From Yoonia maritima (GTDB lineage Bacteria; Pseudomonadota; Alphaproteobacteria; Rhodobacterales; Rhodobacteraceae): a DNA stretch of 64,000 nucleotides. The translations under genes were made by a program, and so were the position numbers. The notes beneath the pieces are model-generated. The model was given only the letters and a program-made list of their open reading frames with translations, was not told the origin of the DNA and searched no databases. Shown here piece after piece: positions 48,715 through 57,327 of this stretch. Positions within the stretch are counted from its first letter, which is position 1, and the number at the start of each line of letters is the position of its first letter. The DNA lies in assembly GCF_002933395.1 (NCBI RefSeq), contig NZ_PKFN01000009.1, forward strand, positions 186,001-250,000, written 5' to 3'.

Positions 48715-49529
48715 TTCATTTTCTCCAGCCAAGCAAGTAGCGCAGTAAGTGATTGGGGTTCATCCAAGAACGGAACATGCCCGCGACCGGGCACATCTGT
48801 GCGGATCATATCTGGGCGGCGGCGTACCATTTCGTCTGCTGTTGCGGGGGCAAGTAGGTCGGAATTCGCGCCACGGATCAATGCCAACGGCAGATCTGCG
48901 GTGGCGTCGAATAGGGGCCATAGGTCGGGCAGGGGTTCTGCACCGGCAGCAAGGATCGCGTCGCGTAATTTTGGGTCATACCGAATAATCAAACCTTGAG
49001 GCGTTTCCTGATAATGTGCTTGGACCTCGGCCAACCAGCGCGACATGGGCACACCTTCGAACTGGGTCCACATGCGCGACCGGGCATCCGCTGCCTGCGC
49101 ATATGTCTTTTGAACCGGATTCCGTCCGACATAATCCATGATTGATGTCAGGCCCTCTGATTGGAGTTCAGGGCCAATATCATTCAACGCGACACCAAGC
49201 AGTCGGTCCTTGGACGTCGCAGCAAGGGTCATACCAATGAACCCACCGCGCGAAGTCCCAAGCACCGCAGCTTTCTTTAGCCCAAGATGATCCATTAGCG
49301 TTAGGACATCCGTTGCCTCATGTTCGATGGTATAAGTGGCGGGATCAGCCCAAGAAGATTGACCGCGCCCACGATAATCAGGGCGGATCAGACGTGTTGG
49401 CCAGCGGGGTGCGATATGGTCAAAATCTGCGCCGTTACGCGTTAATCCCGCAAGAGCGATCACCGGCAACCCCGCACCTTCATCTGTGTAATGTAGGGTC
49501 AATCCGTCTTTCGAGGTGTAGTATGGCAT
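48711..49529 (-). CDS. alpha/beta hydrolase
   Basis: 272 residues from ATG 49529. The fold is shown by LHYTDEGAGLPVIALAGLTR (oxyanion region), RPDYRGRGQSSWA, elbow GTSRGGFIG (nucleophile Ser near residue 98), then LIRGANSDLLAP and the terminal His in PGRGHVPFLDEP. The sequence is full length. The frame remains open upstream, but only as antisense of the dehalogenase gene. It shares one base with the stop of the dehalogenase gene. It is one of three serine hydrolases in this operon. Confidence 0.85.
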   Translation of the reverse strand: MPYYTSKDGLTLHYTDEGAGLPVIALAGLTRNGADFDHIAPRWPTRLIRPDYRGRGQSSWADPATYTIEHEATDVLTLMDHLGLKKAAVLGTSRGGFIGMTLAATSKDRLLGVALNDIGPELQSEGLTSIMDYVGRNPVQKTYAQAADARSRMWTQFEGVPMSRWLAEVQAHYQETPQGLIIRYDPKLRDAILAAGAEPLPDLWPLFDATADLPLALIRGANSDLLAPATADEMVRRRPDMIRTDVPGRGHVPFLDEPQSLTALLAWLEKMK

Positions 49530-50206
49530 CAGGTAAGCTCCGGTATTGCAGTCAGGTCTGAAACAACATGATGCGGCGCCGCATATAGCCGATCTTCGGG
49601 TGCACCAGCGCGGTTGAGCCACGCCGTTTGAAACCCATAGCCAGCTGCACCAGCCGCATCCCAACCATTTGAGGACACAAATAAAACTGAATCTTTTGCG
49701 CACCCAAATCGTGCGCCTACCATATCGTAGACCCGATCAGACGGTTTGAAAATACCAACGTCCTCGACGGATAGCGTGTCGTCCAAAAAACAACCAATAT
49801 TTGCAGATGTCACAGCAGCGGTTAACATTTCAGGGCTACCGTTCGAGAGGATCGCGGTGTGCATGCCGCGTGACTTAAGCGTTTCTAACATCGCAGGGGC
49901 TTCGGGGTAGGCTGGCAATTCCCAATACAACTCTAACAGACGCGCGCGGGTGCCAGGATTCTTGACGTGGTTCGCTTCTAATGCCCAGTCTAATCCGTCC
50001 TGAGTGAGCTGCCAAAAATCGCAATGTCGTCCTGCGACTGCGCGTAGCCAGCTGTATTCTAGTTGTTTCGCGCGCCAATCACGGGCAATCTCTGGCCAAA
50101 CATTGGCCAGGTCAGCATGGTTAGGTTCGGCTGCTACCGCTTGGGCCGCCGCGTTCACATCAAACAACGTGCCGTAGGCATCAAAAATACAGGTGGTTAT
50201 GGTCAT
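49529..50206 (-). CDS. haloacid dehalogenase, type II (HAD superfamily)
   Basis: 225 residues from ATG 50206, which has GGAGGAAAGC directly upstream. It has the motif I FDAYGTLFDV with the nucleophile Asp, the cap-domain LEYSWLRA and FWQLTQDGLDWAL blocks typical of L-2-haloacid dehalogenases, motif II LSNGSPEML and KPSDRVYDM (motif III Lys). The usual SSNGWDAAGA motif IV follows. It would hydrolyse L-2-haloalkanoates to D-2-hydroxy acids. It is the first gene of the minus-strand operon running to the MFS gene. Confidence 0.9.
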   Translation of the reverse strand: MTITTCIFDAYGTLFDVNAAAQAVAAEPNHADLANVWPEIARDWRAKQLEYSWLRAVAGRHCDFWQLTQDGLDWALEANHVKNPGTRARLLELYWELPAYPEAPAMLETLKSRGMHTAILSNGSPEMLTAAVTSANIGCFLDDTLSVEDVGIFKPSDRVYDMVGARFGCAKDSVLFVSSNGWDAAGAAGYGFQTAWLNRAGAPEDRLYAAPHHVVSDLTAIPELT

Positions 50207-50330
50207 GCTTTCCTCCGCTTTTTGCATCGTGGCACGGGTGTTACACAACGGAAAGGGGAAAGCGGTTTGCAACTCATGGGGGGGGCAGGTAGCTTGTGGG
50301 CATCTTAAATAACTAACGAAAGAATGTTCA

Positions 50331-50765
50331 ATGAGCCAAGCAAAATCAGGCGACACAGTTCGCATCCACTACACAGGTACACTGAAATCAGGTGAGACCT
50401 TTGATAGTTCGGACGGACGTGACCCGTTGGAATTTGTTGTAGGCTCTGGTCAGATTATTCCGGGTCTTGATGTCGCAATCCCCGGCATGGTTGTTGGCGA
50501 TAAGAAAACAGTCGAGATCGCATGTGCCGACGCATATGGCGAAACGAATTCAGAAGCACGTCAGTCTGTACCGCGCGGTGAAATCCCTGATAACATCCCG
50601 CTTGAGATCGGCACACAGCTGCAGATGCAAACGCCACAGGGTCAAGTCGTACACGTCACCGTTGCTGAAGTAACCGACGCCGAAGTGACGCTAGACGCGA
50701 ACCACCCGCTTGCTGGCAAAGACCTGATCTTTGCGATCGAAATGGTTGGCATCGACGCGGCTTAA
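50331..50765 (+). CDS. FKBP-type peptidyl-prolyl isomerase, SlyD/FkpB family
   Basis: 144 residues. The FKBP core is split by an insert-in-flap domain, as in SlyD and FkpB: GDTVRIHYTGTLKSGETFDS, then FVVGSGQIIPGLDVAIPGM, the insert SVPRGEIPDNIPLEIGTQLQ and NHPLAGKDLIFAIEMV. It catalyses prolyl cis-trans isomerisation and acts as a chaperone in the cytoplasm. The His-rich metal tail of SlyD is absent. It is monocistronic and ends in a strong bidirectional terminator. Confidence 0.92.
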   Translation: MSQAKSGDTVRIHYTGTLKSGETFDSSDGRDPLEFVVGSGQIIPGLDVAIPGMVVGDKKTVEIACADAYGETNSEARQSVPRGEIPDNIPLEIGTQLQMQTPQGQVVHVTVAEVTDAEVTLDANHPLAGKDLIFAIEMVGIDAA

Positions 50766-50785
50766 GCCTCGTTGAATTAGTCAAA

Positions 50786-50823
50786 AAAAGCCCGCTCACC
50801 TGATATTGGTGAGCGGGCTTTTT
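50786..50823. terminator. bidirectional rho-independent terminator
   Basis: AAAAGCCCGCTCACC and GGTGAGCGGGCTTTT form a perfect 15-bp stem around a TGATATT loop. A-tracts on the left and T-tracts on the right make it work for both the isomerase gene and the convergent fabI. Confidence 0.95.
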
Positions 50824-50857
50824 ATTGCTTGTGAGGGCTGGTAATAAAATACGCGCC

Positions 50858-51673
50858 TTACTTTGCTTTATCAGCGATCGGCATCACCAGATTATCTGGT
50901 TGTGGCATGCCCAAAACGTGGAACCCACCATCCACCCGGATGATTTCCCCCGATGTGAATGCGCCTGCATCAGAGGCTAAATAAACTGCGGTGCCGCCGA
51001 CAGCCTCTAGTGTCGCATTTTCACGCATTGGTGCATTTTGCTCAGTGTGTTTGAATGTCCGGCGTGCGCCTGCAATGGCAGCACCGGCCAGTGTTTTCAT
51101 CGGGCCGGGGCTGATCGCATTGACGCGGATGCCTTGTGGGCCAAGGTCATTTGCCAAGTAACGCGTTGCGCTTTCTAGCGCGGCTTTGGCGACGCCCATG
51201 ACATTGTAGAACGGGGTGACGCGGTTCGCGCCTTGGTAAGTCAGCGTCAAAAGCGTTCCACCATCGGGCATCAGCTCAGCGGCACGTTTCGCAACGTCAA
51301 TGAATGAATAGCACGAAATCGTCAGCGAGTTTTGGAAGTTCGCACGGCTTGTGTCCGTGAACCGCCCGGCCAATTCGTTCTTGTCTGAATAGGCGATCGC
51401 GTGAACGACAAAATCCAGCTTACCCCATTTTTCCTGCAGCAGCGCAAACGCAGCATCCATACTTGCGTCGTCAGTCACGTCAACATCAACAAGGATGTCG
51501 GAACCGACAGACGCAGCGAGCGGTTCTAGCCGTTTGCCAAATGCTTCGCCTTGGTAGCTAAATGCGAGTTCAGCACCAGCCTCTGACATCGCTTTGGCGA
51601 TCCCCCAAGCAATTGACCGTTCGTTCGCGACACCCATAATCAGGCCGCGTTTTCCGTTCAGGTTAATAGTCAT
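50858..51673 (-). CDS. fabI: enoyl-[acyl-carrier-protein] reductase (NADH)
   Basis: 271 residues. FabI reduces enoyl-ACP in the last step of each fatty-acid elongation cycle. NAD-binding GLIMGVANERSIAWGIA is near residue 10, VHAIAYSD near 93, and the catalytic Tyr-x6-Lys is YNVMGVAKAA near 158. The substrate-binding NAISPGPMKTLAG follows. Start at ATG 51673, 4 bp after the fabB stop. It is cotranscribed with fabB and ends at the shared terminator. It is the triclosan-target type of reductase. Confidence 0.96.
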   Translation of the reverse strand: MTINLNGKRGLIMGVANERSIAWGIAKAMSEAGAELAFSYQGEAFGKRLEPLAASVGSDILVDVDVTDDASMDAAFALLQEKWGKLDFVVHAIAYSDKNELAGRFTDTSRANFQNSLTISCYSFIDVAKRAAELMPDGGTLLTLTYQGANRVTPFYNVMGVAKAALESATRYLANDLGPQGIRVNAISPGPMKTLAGAAIAGARRTFKHTEQNAPMRENATLEAVGGTAVYLASDAGAFTSGEIIRVDGGFHVLGMPQPDNLVMPIADKAK

Positions 51674-51677
51674 CCGA

Positions 51678-52907
51678 TTAGCCTTTAAACTTTGATAACA
51701 GCATCGACCCGTTCGTTCCGCCAAACCCAAATGAGTTTGTCATTACGGTGTCCAGCCCAGCATTTTCAACAAGCGATGTTGCGATTTCAGCAGGGGCCAG
51801 CGCAGGGTCGAGGTTTTCGACATTGATTGATGGCGCGATAAAGTCGTCTTGCAGCATCAACAGGCAATAGACGGCCTCTGACGCGCCTGTGGCGCCTTGG
51901 CTGTGGCCTGTCATTGATTTGGTGGATGACACAGGCGGTGTTGTCCCTTCGCCGAATACGCGGCGGACAGCTTCGATTTCGCCAACATCACCCACGGGTG
52001 TCGATGTGCCATGCGCGTTGATGTAGCTCACCTTGCGGCCCTCTGGCAGGGTTTCCAGCGCCAGGCGCATTGCGCGTTCGCCGCCTTCGCCCGACGGGGC
52101 AACCATGTCATGACCATCGGATGTCGCGGCATAGCCTGTGACTTCGGCGTAGATTTTTGCGCCGCGTGCTTGGGCGTGCTCAAGGCTTTCCAGCACCAGC
52201 ATCGCGCCACCGCCTGCGATCACAAAACCATCACGGTTTGCGTCAAACGCGCGGGAGGCTTTTTCCGGGGTATCGTTATATTTCGAAGACATCGCGCCCA
52301 TCGCGTCGAATAGGCAGGACAACGTCCAGTCCAGCTCTTCACCGCCGCCAGCAAACATCACGTCCTGCTTACCCATCATGATCTGTTCGGCTGCGTTCCC
52401 GATGCAGTGCAGGCTGGTCGAACAAGCGGATGTTATGGAATAGTTGATGCCCTTGATCTTGTACTGGGTCGACAGGTTCGCCGAGATTGTCGAGGACATG
52501 CATTTCGGGACGGCAAACGGCCCAATGCGTTTGGTCGCACCGGTATCCTTCACCACGTTATGGGCGGCGAACATTGCTGATGTCGACGGCCCACCAGAAC
52601 CTGCAACCAAACCAGTACGCACGTTCGAAACCGTGTCATCATCAAGACCCGCATCGGCAATAGCTTGCCCCATCGCGATATAGGCATAGGCAGCGCCCGG
52701 CCCCATGAAACGCAATGCGCGCTTATCGACATGTTCTTTGATGTCGATTTTGACGGTGCCAGCGATCTGGCTACGGAAGCCATGTTCGGCCATCTCGGGC
52801 GAAGCCTCGATCCCGGATTTCCCAGCCATAAGAGAGGCTTTGACCTCTTCGGCGTTATTCCCAATCGGGGAAACAATCCCCAAACCTGTGATGACGACGC
52901 GACGCAT
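51678..52907 (-). CDS. fabB: beta-ketoacyl-ACP synthase I
   Basis: 409 residues. The Cys-His-His condensing-enzyme triad is seen in [12 protein letters not shown] (Cys near residue 163), [12 protein letters not shown] and [14 protein letters not shown]; the end [11 protein letters not shown] is typical. FabB elongates unsaturated intermediates made by FabA, so the pair sets membrane unsaturation. Here it is separated from fabA by about 1 kb that carries a gene on the other strand. A promoter of its own is therefore needed within 52908-53248. Confidence 0.96.
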   Translation of the reverse strand: MRRVVITGLGIVSPIGNNAEEVKASLMAGKSGIEASPEMAEHGFRSQIAGTVKIDIKEHVDKRALRFMGPGAAYAYIAMGQAIADAGLDDDTVSNVRTGLVAGSGGPSTSAMFAAHNVVKDTGATKRIGPFAVPKCMSSTISANLSTQYKIKGINYSITSACSTSLHCIGNAAEQIMMGKQDVMFAGGGEELDWTLSCLFDAMGAMSSKYNDTPEKASRAFDANRDGFVIAGGGAMLVLESLEHAQARGAKIYAEVTGYAATSDGHDMVAPSGEGGERAMRLALETLPEGRKVSYINAHGTSTPVGDVGEIEAVRRVFGEGTTPPVSSTKSMTGHSQGATGASEAVYCLLMLQDDFIAPSINVENLDPALAPAEIATSLVENAGLDTVMTNSFGFGGTNGSMLLSKFKG

Positions 52908-53248
52908 TAGCGCTCTCCCTGTATACTGCTACCGCTTTGTACGGCAGCAGTGGGGGCGGGGGCAAGCAGGTATGGTTGGGGTGTGGTGTCGGTGACAGGT
53001 TGGGTCTGGGTTGATAGCTTTTAGGGGAATGTCTGGGGTGAGCCCGAAGCGGACGACTTCAACGCAAGTGTCTTCGAGTGCTGAAGTCTTGATTTCGCCC
53101 GTATTATGAGCCATCAAGTATCCATGACGATACGATGCATATCATCTCGGTTGCCAAACCATTCAACACTCCTTCGGGCGTGGTATCGCTGAGCGCTTTG
53201 CACTCGGCCCATATACTCACGTGTTGAAATGTTTACTGGAGATGAAGC
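52908..53248. other. intergenic region between fabB and the 2OG oxygenase gene
   Basis: 341 bp serving two divergent genes. CTGCTACCG/CGGCAGCAG at 52926-52950 forms an imperfect hairpin 19 bp upstream of fabB. A 62-codon minus-strand frame at 52929-53117 has no motif or ribosome binding site and is not called. Confidence 0.5.
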
Positions 53249-53827
53249 ATGACTATTCCCTCGGTGCTTGAGCACCTTGTTTTCGAAATTTCTGAATTTG
53301 CCGATACAGGTTTTTGTAATCGGGTTATTGATCGAGCAACCGCAATCGGTTTTGAACCTGCGACCATCACGTCTGAAAATGGAACTTTGGTTACGCCAGA
53401 AATCCGAAACAACGACCGCGTAATATTTGATGACTTTGATTTTGCTGAAGAAATATGGCTCCGGGTCTCGTCTCACTTCCGGAAGCCGTTTAAGGGCCTA
53501 GCAGCAACCGGCATAAATGAACGCTTTCGTGTTTACAGATATGTGGCAGGACAGTTCTTCGATTGGCATCAGGACGGTGAATTCCAACAACCCGACGGGT
53601 CTGTAAGCAAATTTACTATGATGATTTACCTGAACGATGGGGTGGACGGAGGCGGAACCTCTTTTGCAGATGTGTTTTCGCCGCATATATTTGCGGACTT
53701 CACAATCGAGCCAGCCGTGGGAAAAGCGCTAATTTTTCACCATCCACTTTCGCACCGAGGCGATTCAATCAACGAAGGTGTAAAGTATGTCTTGCGCACC
53801 GATGTTATGTTTAGGGCCAAAATCTAA
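53249..53827 (+). CDS. 2-oxoglutarate/Fe(II)-dependent oxygenase (prolyl-4-hydroxylase type)
   Basis: 192 residues of the double-stranded beta-helix oxygenase fold. The iron ligands are His and Asp in FDWHQDGEF near residue 112 and the distal His in FHHPLSHRGDS near residue 170. The 2OG-binding Arg is probably in KYVLRTDVMF. FRVYRYVAGQ before the HxD motif is characteristic of P4H-like enzymes. The target is unknown; it could be a protein, fatty acyl chain or small molecule. It lies on the opposite strand between fabA and fabB. GGAGATGAAGC precedes its ATG. Confidence 0.83.
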   Translation: MTIPSVLEHLVFEISEFADTGFCNRVIDRATAIGFEPATITSENGTLVTPEIRNNDRVIFDDFDFAEEIWLRVSSHFRKPFKGLAATGINERFRVYRYVAGQFFDWHQDGEFQQPDGSVSKFTMMIYLNDGVDGGGTSFADVFSPHIFADFTIEPAVGKALIFHHPLSHRGDSINEGVKYVLRTDVMFRAKI

Positions 53828-53872
53828 GGTCCGGCTTGTCCCGCAAAACAGACCCTTATATCCTGTAAAACA

Positions 53873-53905
53873 GCCTAACGCCGATCATTAAGACCCGCGT
53901 TAGGC
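53873..53905. terminator. hairpin between convergent oxygenase gene and fabA
   Basis: GCCTAACGC and GCGTTAGGC form a perfect 9-bp stem around a 15-base loop, between two converging genes. No clear T-tract is present, so terminator function is likely but not certain. Confidence 0.6.
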
Positions 53906-53913
53906 CCGTGACA

Positions 53914-54423
53914 TTAACTCTCGCTTAGTGCGACTTTCATGTCTTTGACTTGATAGATCACTTCACCGTCGGCTTCGACGATGCCGTCGGCGACGCCCAT
54001 TGTCAGGCGGCGGGTCTGGATCGCTTTGGTAAAGTCGATTTTGTAGGTCAGCATTTTGCGGTCAGGGCGGACCATGCCTGTCAGTTTGACTTCGCCGACA
54101 CCCAATGCGTAGCCGCGTCCCTGCCAGCCGCGCCAGCCCAGGTTAAAGCCAGTCAGCTGCCACAGGCCATCGAGGCCCAGACAGCCGGGCATGATCGGGT
54201 TGCCGGGGAAGTGGCAGTCAAAGAACCACAGATCAGGGGTGATATCGAATTCTGCGACAATATGTCCTTTGCCGTGCGCGCCGCCGTCACCGGATACTTC
54301 GGTAATGCGATCCATCATCAGCATCGGTGGGGCGGGAAGCTGCGCATTACCAGGGCCAAATAGCTCTCCTCGGGCGCATTTCAGCAGGTCGTCTTTGTCA
54401 AAACTTGTTGGGTAGTCGGCCAT
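53914..54423 (-). CDS. fabA: 3-hydroxydecanoyl-ACP dehydratase/isomerase
   Basis: 169 residues. FabA dehydrates 3-hydroxydecanoyl-ACP and isomerises the product to the cis-3 isomer, starting unsaturated fatty-acid synthesis. The active-site His is in [15 protein letters not shown] (near residue 70) and the catalytic Asp in [11 protein letters not shown] (near 84). [14 protein letters not shown] precedes them. It is divergent from irr, as is usual in Rhodobacterales, but not followed directly by fabB. Confidence 0.96.
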   Translation of the reverse strand: MADYPTSFDKDDLLKCARGELFGPGNAQLPAPPMLMMDRITEVSGDGGAHGKGHIVAEFDITPDLWFFDCHFPGNPIMPGCLGLDGLWQLTGFNLGWRGWQGRGYALGVGEVKLTGMVRPDRKMLTYKIDFTKAIQTRRLTMGVADGIVEADGEVIYQVKDMKVALSES

Positions 54424-54569
54424 TTGCGTGGTCTCATTCTTGTCTGCTACGTTGCACGACCTTTACCATCCAGAGGTTTATAAGAGCAAGTCTGGCCAGT
54501 TGTTCGTAATTTCATTTGATAATTGACTGTTTCTTGCCATATAAAGACAGAGGCAGCAGACGGGCAACC

Positions 54570-54986
54570 ATGACAGATATCGTAACACAGCGCAGTACAG
54601 ATTGGCTCTCAGGGGCGGGACTACGTCCAACACGTCAGCGCATGACGTTGGCGAGCCTCTTGGTAGGGGACGGTCAGGACCGGCATGTTACGGCTGAAAG
54701 CCTGTTTGATGCTGCATCGACTGCTGGTGAAAAAGTATCCCTCGCAACCGTATACAACACGCTGCGTGCGTTTTGTGATGTGGGGTTGATGCGAGAGATT
54801 ACGGTTGATGGCGCGAAGAGCTATTTTGACACCAATATGACCGACCATCCGCATTTCTATTGGGAAGATACGGCGCATCTCACTGATGCTCCTGCGGACC
54901 AGTTGGAAATCGCGCGTGTGCCGCATGCGCCCGACGGCGCAGAGATTGCGTCAGTCGATGTCGTTATCCGGCTGCGCCGCAAGTAG
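54570..54986 (+). CDS. irr: iron-response regulator Irr (Fur family)
   Basis: 138 residues from ATG 54570. The winged helix is LRPTRQRMTLASLL, then HVTAESLFDAAS, then KVSLATVYNTLRAFCDVGL. The dimerisation part contains DTNMTDHPHFYWEDT, the region where Irr proteins bind heme and metal. The short length and lack of the CxxC zinc sites distinguish it from Fur. In alphaproteobacteria Irr represses or activates iron and heme genes when iron is low. It is divergent from fabA; the 146-bp intergenic region is shared. Confidence 0.9.
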   Translation: MTDIVTQRSTDWLSGAGLRPTRQRMTLASLLVGDGQDRHVTAESLFDAASTAGEKVSLATVYNTLRAFCDVGLMREITVDGAKSYFDTNMTDHPHFYWEDTAHLTDAPADQLEIARVPHAPDGAEIASVDVVIRLRRK

Positions 54987-55082
54987 GCAACACTCTGATC
55001 GGTTGTGAAACCCTGATATTGCGGCATTTGCTGTATTAATACATGATATGCGGATTGTATTTAAGTCATAAGGCACCGCAGC

Positions 55083-55802
55083 ATGCCAGACGCCCAACGA
55101 ACAGAAATGGTTTTATCGTATCACCGGGTCCGAACCGCGCTGGGGGTGTTGGGGATGGCCTTGCCTATGGTTCTTTTGTTTGGTGGGCTATTTGATTTCC
55201 ATCGGCTTGAACCGTCGATCAGCGATTTCTACCATACAACCTATCGCGATATTTTTGTTGGTACGCTTTGTTCTATCGGTGTTTTCCTGATTTGCTATCG
55301 TGGTTATGGCCGTAAACCCGGTGACCTGATTGATGATGACTGGCTCGGTACCATAGCTGGGATATCCGCTTTTGGCGTGGCGCTGTTTCCCAATGAAAGT
55401 CCAACGGCCCAAATTGCGACAATGACCCAAAAGATGGTTGGTATCGGGATTAGTCCGATGTTTCACTATGCGTCGGCGCTGGTGTTTTTTACCTGCCTCG
55501 CGATTTTTTGTTTGGCGAAGTTTGCAAGGTCGGCCAAGCCCCAACGTCGCCGCATTTATTTAGGATGTGGCTGGGTTATCGTTTGTTCGTTGATTGGGAT
55601 ATCCATCGCGTCGGCTGTCAAGGTTGCAGGTGGTGGTGGACCTCAGCAGGCCGTTCTCAACTACAATTTGGTGTTTTGGTTCGAGGCTGTCGGGATATGG
55701 GCCTTTGGGTTGTCTTGGCTGGTCAAGGGGAAGGCGGATATTGCATTGGTAAGGCTCGCGGGGCGCTCGGGTGGCAAGCATGAGGAAAGAGTGACCTTTT
55801 AG
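55083..55802 (+). CDS. polytopic membrane protein of unknown function
   Basis: 239 residues with about six hydrophobic helices: GVLGMALPMVLLFGGLF near residue 20, DIFVGTLCSIGVFLICY near 56, TIAGISAFGVALF near 90, YASALVFFTCLAIFCL near 127, YLGCGWVIVCSLIGISI near 158 and FWFEAVGIWAFGLSWLV near 197. The loop EPSISDFYHTTYRD, between helices one and two, recurs in a conserved hypothetical family resembling DUF998. The function is unknown. Its stop codon lies inside the first REP hairpin. Confidence 0.65.
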   Translation: MPDAQRTEMVLSYHRVRTALGVLGMALPMVLLFGGLFDFHRLEPSISDFYHTTYRDIFVGTLCSIGVFLICYRGYGRKPGDLIDDDWLGTIAGISAFGVALFPNESPTAQIATMTQKMVGIGISPMFHYASALVFFTCLAIFCLAKFARSAKPQRRRIYLGCGWVIVCSLIGISIASAVKVAGGGGPQQAVLNYNLVFWFEAVGIWAFGLSWLVKGKADIALVRLAGRSGGKHEERVTF

Positions 55803-55829
55803 GTGCGGTGGATCAAGATCCACCCTACG
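55797..55829 (+). repeat. REP-type palindromic element, left copy
   Basis: TTTTAGGTGC precedes GGTGGATC-AA-GATCCACC (55807-55824), a perfect 8-bp inverted repeat, then CTACG. The same element in inverse orientation lies at 56326-56359, on the other side of the RAYT gene. Confidence 0.85.
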
Positions 55830-55869
55830 GTTTACGGGCCGTTAACTGTTGCTGTGCAACCTGCCAACT

Positions 55870-56394
55870 ATGTCAAATTATCGCCGACGCTTTGTGCCCG
55901 GAGGCACCTATTTCTTTACGGTTGAGCTGTTGGATAAACAGTCATCGCTGTTAGTTGATCAAATCGATCTGCTGCGAACGGCGACCGGTTTGTGCGTAAA
56001 GCGCTGGCCGTTCACCATTGACGCCGCGGTGATCCTACCGGCTAAGATGCATATGATATGGACCCTGCCACCGGGTGATGATGAGTATTCCAAACGATGG
56101 CGACTCATAAAATCAACATTTTCGCGCCATGTTAGGGCGCCTGTGATTCAGTCGCCAACAAGATTGCGACCGGGCGAAAAAGGCGTTTGGCAGCGGCGTT
56201 TTTGGGAACACGTCATTCGCGATCAGGCCGATTATGATTTGCACATGCACCTGATCATCACCGCGCCTGTCACAGCCCGTTTGGTTCGCAAACCGCTGGA
56301 CTGGCCTTATTCATCACTGAAAAGGCGTAGGGTGGATCTTGATCCACCGCCCCCTAAAACCATTGCCCCGGTTCAATTACTCCAAGATCCATGA
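55870..56394 (+). CDS. REP-associated tyrosine transposase (RAYT)-like protein, catalytic residues lost
   Basis: 174 residues from ATG 55870. MSNYRRRFVPGGTYFFTV, DLLRTATGLC and KGVWQRRFWEHVIRDQADYD, with the late LDWPYSSLKRR, identify the IS200-related TnpA-REP family. Active RAYTs have an HxH metal site in LPDHLH; here it is LPAKMH, with the first His missing. The catalytic-Tyr segment YIHxNPVKHG reads LIITAPVTAR. The enzyme is therefore probably inactive. Inverse REP copies flank the gene. Its C-terminal [12 protein letters not shown] is encoded by the right REP. Confidence 0.82.
   Translation: MSNYRRRFVPGGTYFFTVELLDKQSSLLVDQIDLLRTATGLCVKRWPFTIDAAVILPAKMHMIWTLPPGDDEYSKRWRLIKSTFSRHVRAPVIQSPTRLRPGEKGVWQRRFWEHVIRDQADYDLHMHLIITAPVTARLVRKPLDWPYSSLKRRRVDLDPPPPKTIAPVQLLQDP
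56326..56359 (-). repeat. REP-type palindromic element, right copy (inverted)
   Basis: CGTAG, then GGTGGATC-TT-GATCCACC (56331-56348), then the complement of TTTTAGG. It is the inverse of the left copy with only small differences in the flank. It overlaps the ends of both the RAYT gene and the convergent gene at 56354. Confidence 0.85.
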
Positions 56395-57277
56395 GCTGCT
56401 GTGACGTCCAGTTGAACGGCTCAGAATTTTCCCAATAGAAGGTATCAATCTGGTGGCGGCTACCGGGGTTCCGGCGCAGTGCTTTTGCTGTCCGAAAGGA
56501 TGCCGTCGCAGCAGTAATGTTATTGTGCCAAGGGCAAGAGATTGTGTTATGCTCGACCTCGGAAAAGCTGCCGTTATCTAGCATCTTTAAACCGGGTGTG
56601 GCCCGAAAAAGTGAGGATCTGTCTAGCCGTTGACGCGTCTGTACGATGTGCTCCTCAAAGCGCCAGCGCAAGCCGCCGAAAATGTTAAGTTGCCGTTCTA
56701 GGGTTTCGCCCGTTCCATCTTGTCGGGCAAGCGCAAAATAGCCAGTGCGGTCGAAATAGGCGGCATTGCGATCGACGGCACTTGGTGTGTCACCCAGATC
56801 GCGTGCGTAAAGATCAACAGTATACGAAAGCACGCAGTCACGACGTTCTTCGGCCATAAAGCTTAGCATCTCACCGATGCTTCGTGTCTCGCAAAAGGGG
56901 AACATCAGATATTCTGCGTTGTAGCAGTAATAGATCCATTGCCCGGGTGCGGTTTTAACAACTGCATTTACGATTGTCGCCAATGCACCATCAGCGGTGA
57001 CATCAAAATCAACCCTGTGCAAATTCGCGGGCATGTCGTCTGGGAGATGGAAGTCCGCCGGGCAAAACAGCACGAGTTGACCAAAGCCGAGAGCAACGTG
57101 ATGTGAAATTGTGCTTTCAATTTCAATGCCGTCTTCGACCAGTATTAGCGCGATCGGCCCTTTCAGGGGCGCGGCCTTACTATCTGTCACGAGCGCGGGG
57201 AGGTCGGGGTAGTGCATGTCGGTGGCATCCAAGTTTGTCGCTGTAAACTGTGCTAAAATGCCTTGCATTGCAAGCAA
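56354..57277 (-). CDS. conserved hypothetical protein, glycosyltransferase-like start
   Basis: 307 residues (or 304 from the second ATG at 57268). The N-terminal part [20 protein letters not shown], then [17 protein letters not shown], resembles the opening of family 92/2-type glycosyltransferases (GPxxxVLvEDDGTIESTLxHY-like). The middle [20 protein letters not shown] and the late [19 protein letters not shown] are conserved-looking but unknown to me. No membrane segment is present. It is divergent from miaB. Sugar-transfer function is a weak inference. Confidence 0.55.
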   Translation of the reverse strand: MLAMQGILAQFTATNLDATDMHYPDLPALVTDSKAAPLKGPIALILVEDGIEIESTISHHVALGFGQLVLFCPADFHLPDDMPANLHRVDFDVTADGALATIVNAVVKTAPGQWIYYCYNAEYLMFPFCETRSIGEMLSFMAEERRDCVLSYTVDLYARDLGDTPSAVDRNAAYFDRTGYFALARQDGTGETLERQLNIFGGLRWRFEEHIVQTRQRLDRSSLFRATPGLKMLDNGSFSEVEHNTISCPWHNNITAATASFRTAKALRRNPGSRHQIDTFYWENSEPFNWTSQQLMDLGVIEPGQWF

Positions 57278-57327
57278 ACCGACAAGCCGTTAGAAGGCCA
57301 TCAACCCACCATAGCCAAGAGCACACC

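Noticed and set aside
52929..53117. A 62-codon minus-strand frame upstream of fabB
   Set aside because: Cys/His/Pro-rich tail without motif, no ribosome binding site, and it overlaps the expected fabB promoter.
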